From contig NZ_QPJC01000009.1 in NCBI RefSeq assembly GCF_003337235.1, positions 114,374-178,373 of the forward strand: DNA of 64,000 nt. Direction: 5' to 3'. Shown here piece after piece: positions 63,860 to 64,000 of this stretch (its first letter is position 1; every line of letters starts with the position of its first letter). Origin of the DNA: Halopolyspora algeriensis (GTDB lineage: Bacteria > Actinomycetota > Actinomycetes > Mycobacteriales > Pseudonocardiaceae). A model generated the notes under the pieces. It was not told the DNA's origin. It did no database searches and saw nothing but the letters and a program-made list of their open reading frames with translations. The position numbers were made by a program, and so were the translations under genes.

Positions 63860-64000
63860 AGACCGTGTCTCAGTTGGCTGTGGTGACGTGGGATGCTCGT
63901 AGCTCGTGGATGAGTTGTCGCATCGGTTGGTGCCGGATGAGTTGTGGGAGCTGGTGGCGCCGTTGATCCCGCAGGCCGGGGTGCGCCCGCAGGGTGGTGG
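63860..64000 (+). mobile_element. IS5-type insertion sequence, left end only
   Basis: The left end appears to begin near GACCGTGTCTCAGTTGGCTG (about 63861). A GTG at 63906 opens a transposase frame (DELSHRLVPDELWELVAPLI), the usual N-terminus of IS5/IS4-type proteins (LTDEQWxxLxPLLP). Cut by the window edge. Confidence 0.7.
63906..64000 (+). CDS. IS5-type transposase, N-terminal part
   Basis: First 31 residues only: the DUF4096-like start LVPDELWELVAPLIPQAG. It should continue into a DDE domain outside the window. Confidence 0.75.
   Translation, partial: MDELSHRLVPDELWELVAPLIPQAGVRPQGG

Overview
The window is strongly GC-rich with heavy use of GTG starts and overlapping ATGA/GTGA gene junctions. 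Together with a furA-katG pair, a zf-HC2 (ZAS) protein beside a copper ATPase, an actinobacterial-type bla locus and a primase-polymerase gene of the type carried by integrative elements, this points to a filamentous actinomycete chromosome. Pseudonocardiaceae is my best guess (inference only). No rRNA, tRNA or CRISPR array was seen.

Layout. 1-6.5 kb: metal homeostasis (copper P-type ATPase, 5' end missing; zf-HC2 membrane protein; divergent ArsR repressor and CDF efflux pump), an SDR, and remnants of HicB-like and MazF-like toxin-antitoxin genes. 6.5-9.4 kb: class A beta-lactamase lipoprotein divergent from a LysR activator that is coupled to a second penicillin-recognising protein, matching the blaL-blaA-blaB arrangement known from Streptomyces. 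9.6-16.9 kb: glycerophosphodiesterase, furA-katG, TRIC-type channel, LLM oxidoreductase, CBS protein. 17-19 kb: VapBC, then an IS3-family element carrying an IS30 fragment, next to a truncated SDR. 19-27 kb: a candidate aromatic-degradation cluster (phenol-hydroxylase-like flavoenzyme, SDR, MHS transporter, self-sufficient CYP116B-like P450) with an IclR regulator; TATCGCA-N8-TGC half-sites lie in front of both the P450 and the regulator. 28-37 kb: aldo/keto reductase, htpG, DHA2 drug exporter, orphan prim-pol, PhoD phosphatase.

37.5-45.1 kb is the most interesting block. On one strand are a divergent NRAMP-fold transporter without the metal-binding motifs, a cytosolic Asp-box (sialidase-like) protein, an HpcH/HpaI aldolase and an aldo/keto reductase. 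On the other are a DUF1537 four-carbon-acid-sugar kinase, a PdxA2-type dehydrogenase and a DeoR regulator. The intergenic region between them carries TTCGCGCAAT repeats. I read this as one uptake and catabolic regulon for a sugar acid, possibly released from a larger conjugate.

45-52 kb: an alpha/beta-hydrolase that has lost its catalytic Ser and His, an ArsR/tandem-SRPBCC pair, an Imm-5-like gene with an in-frame TGA, DUF899, AraC, VOC and a broken GntR gene. 52-64 kb is a mobile, decaying zone: a complete IS21 element with a 6-bp target duplication inserted in a Doc-like toxin gene already carrying other lesions, BrnTA, remnant and intact IS3 elements, a LysR/SDR pair, integrase remnants, a thioredoxin-reductase-like/MarR pair with a perfect 14-bp palindrome, and the start of an IS5-type transposase at the right edge.
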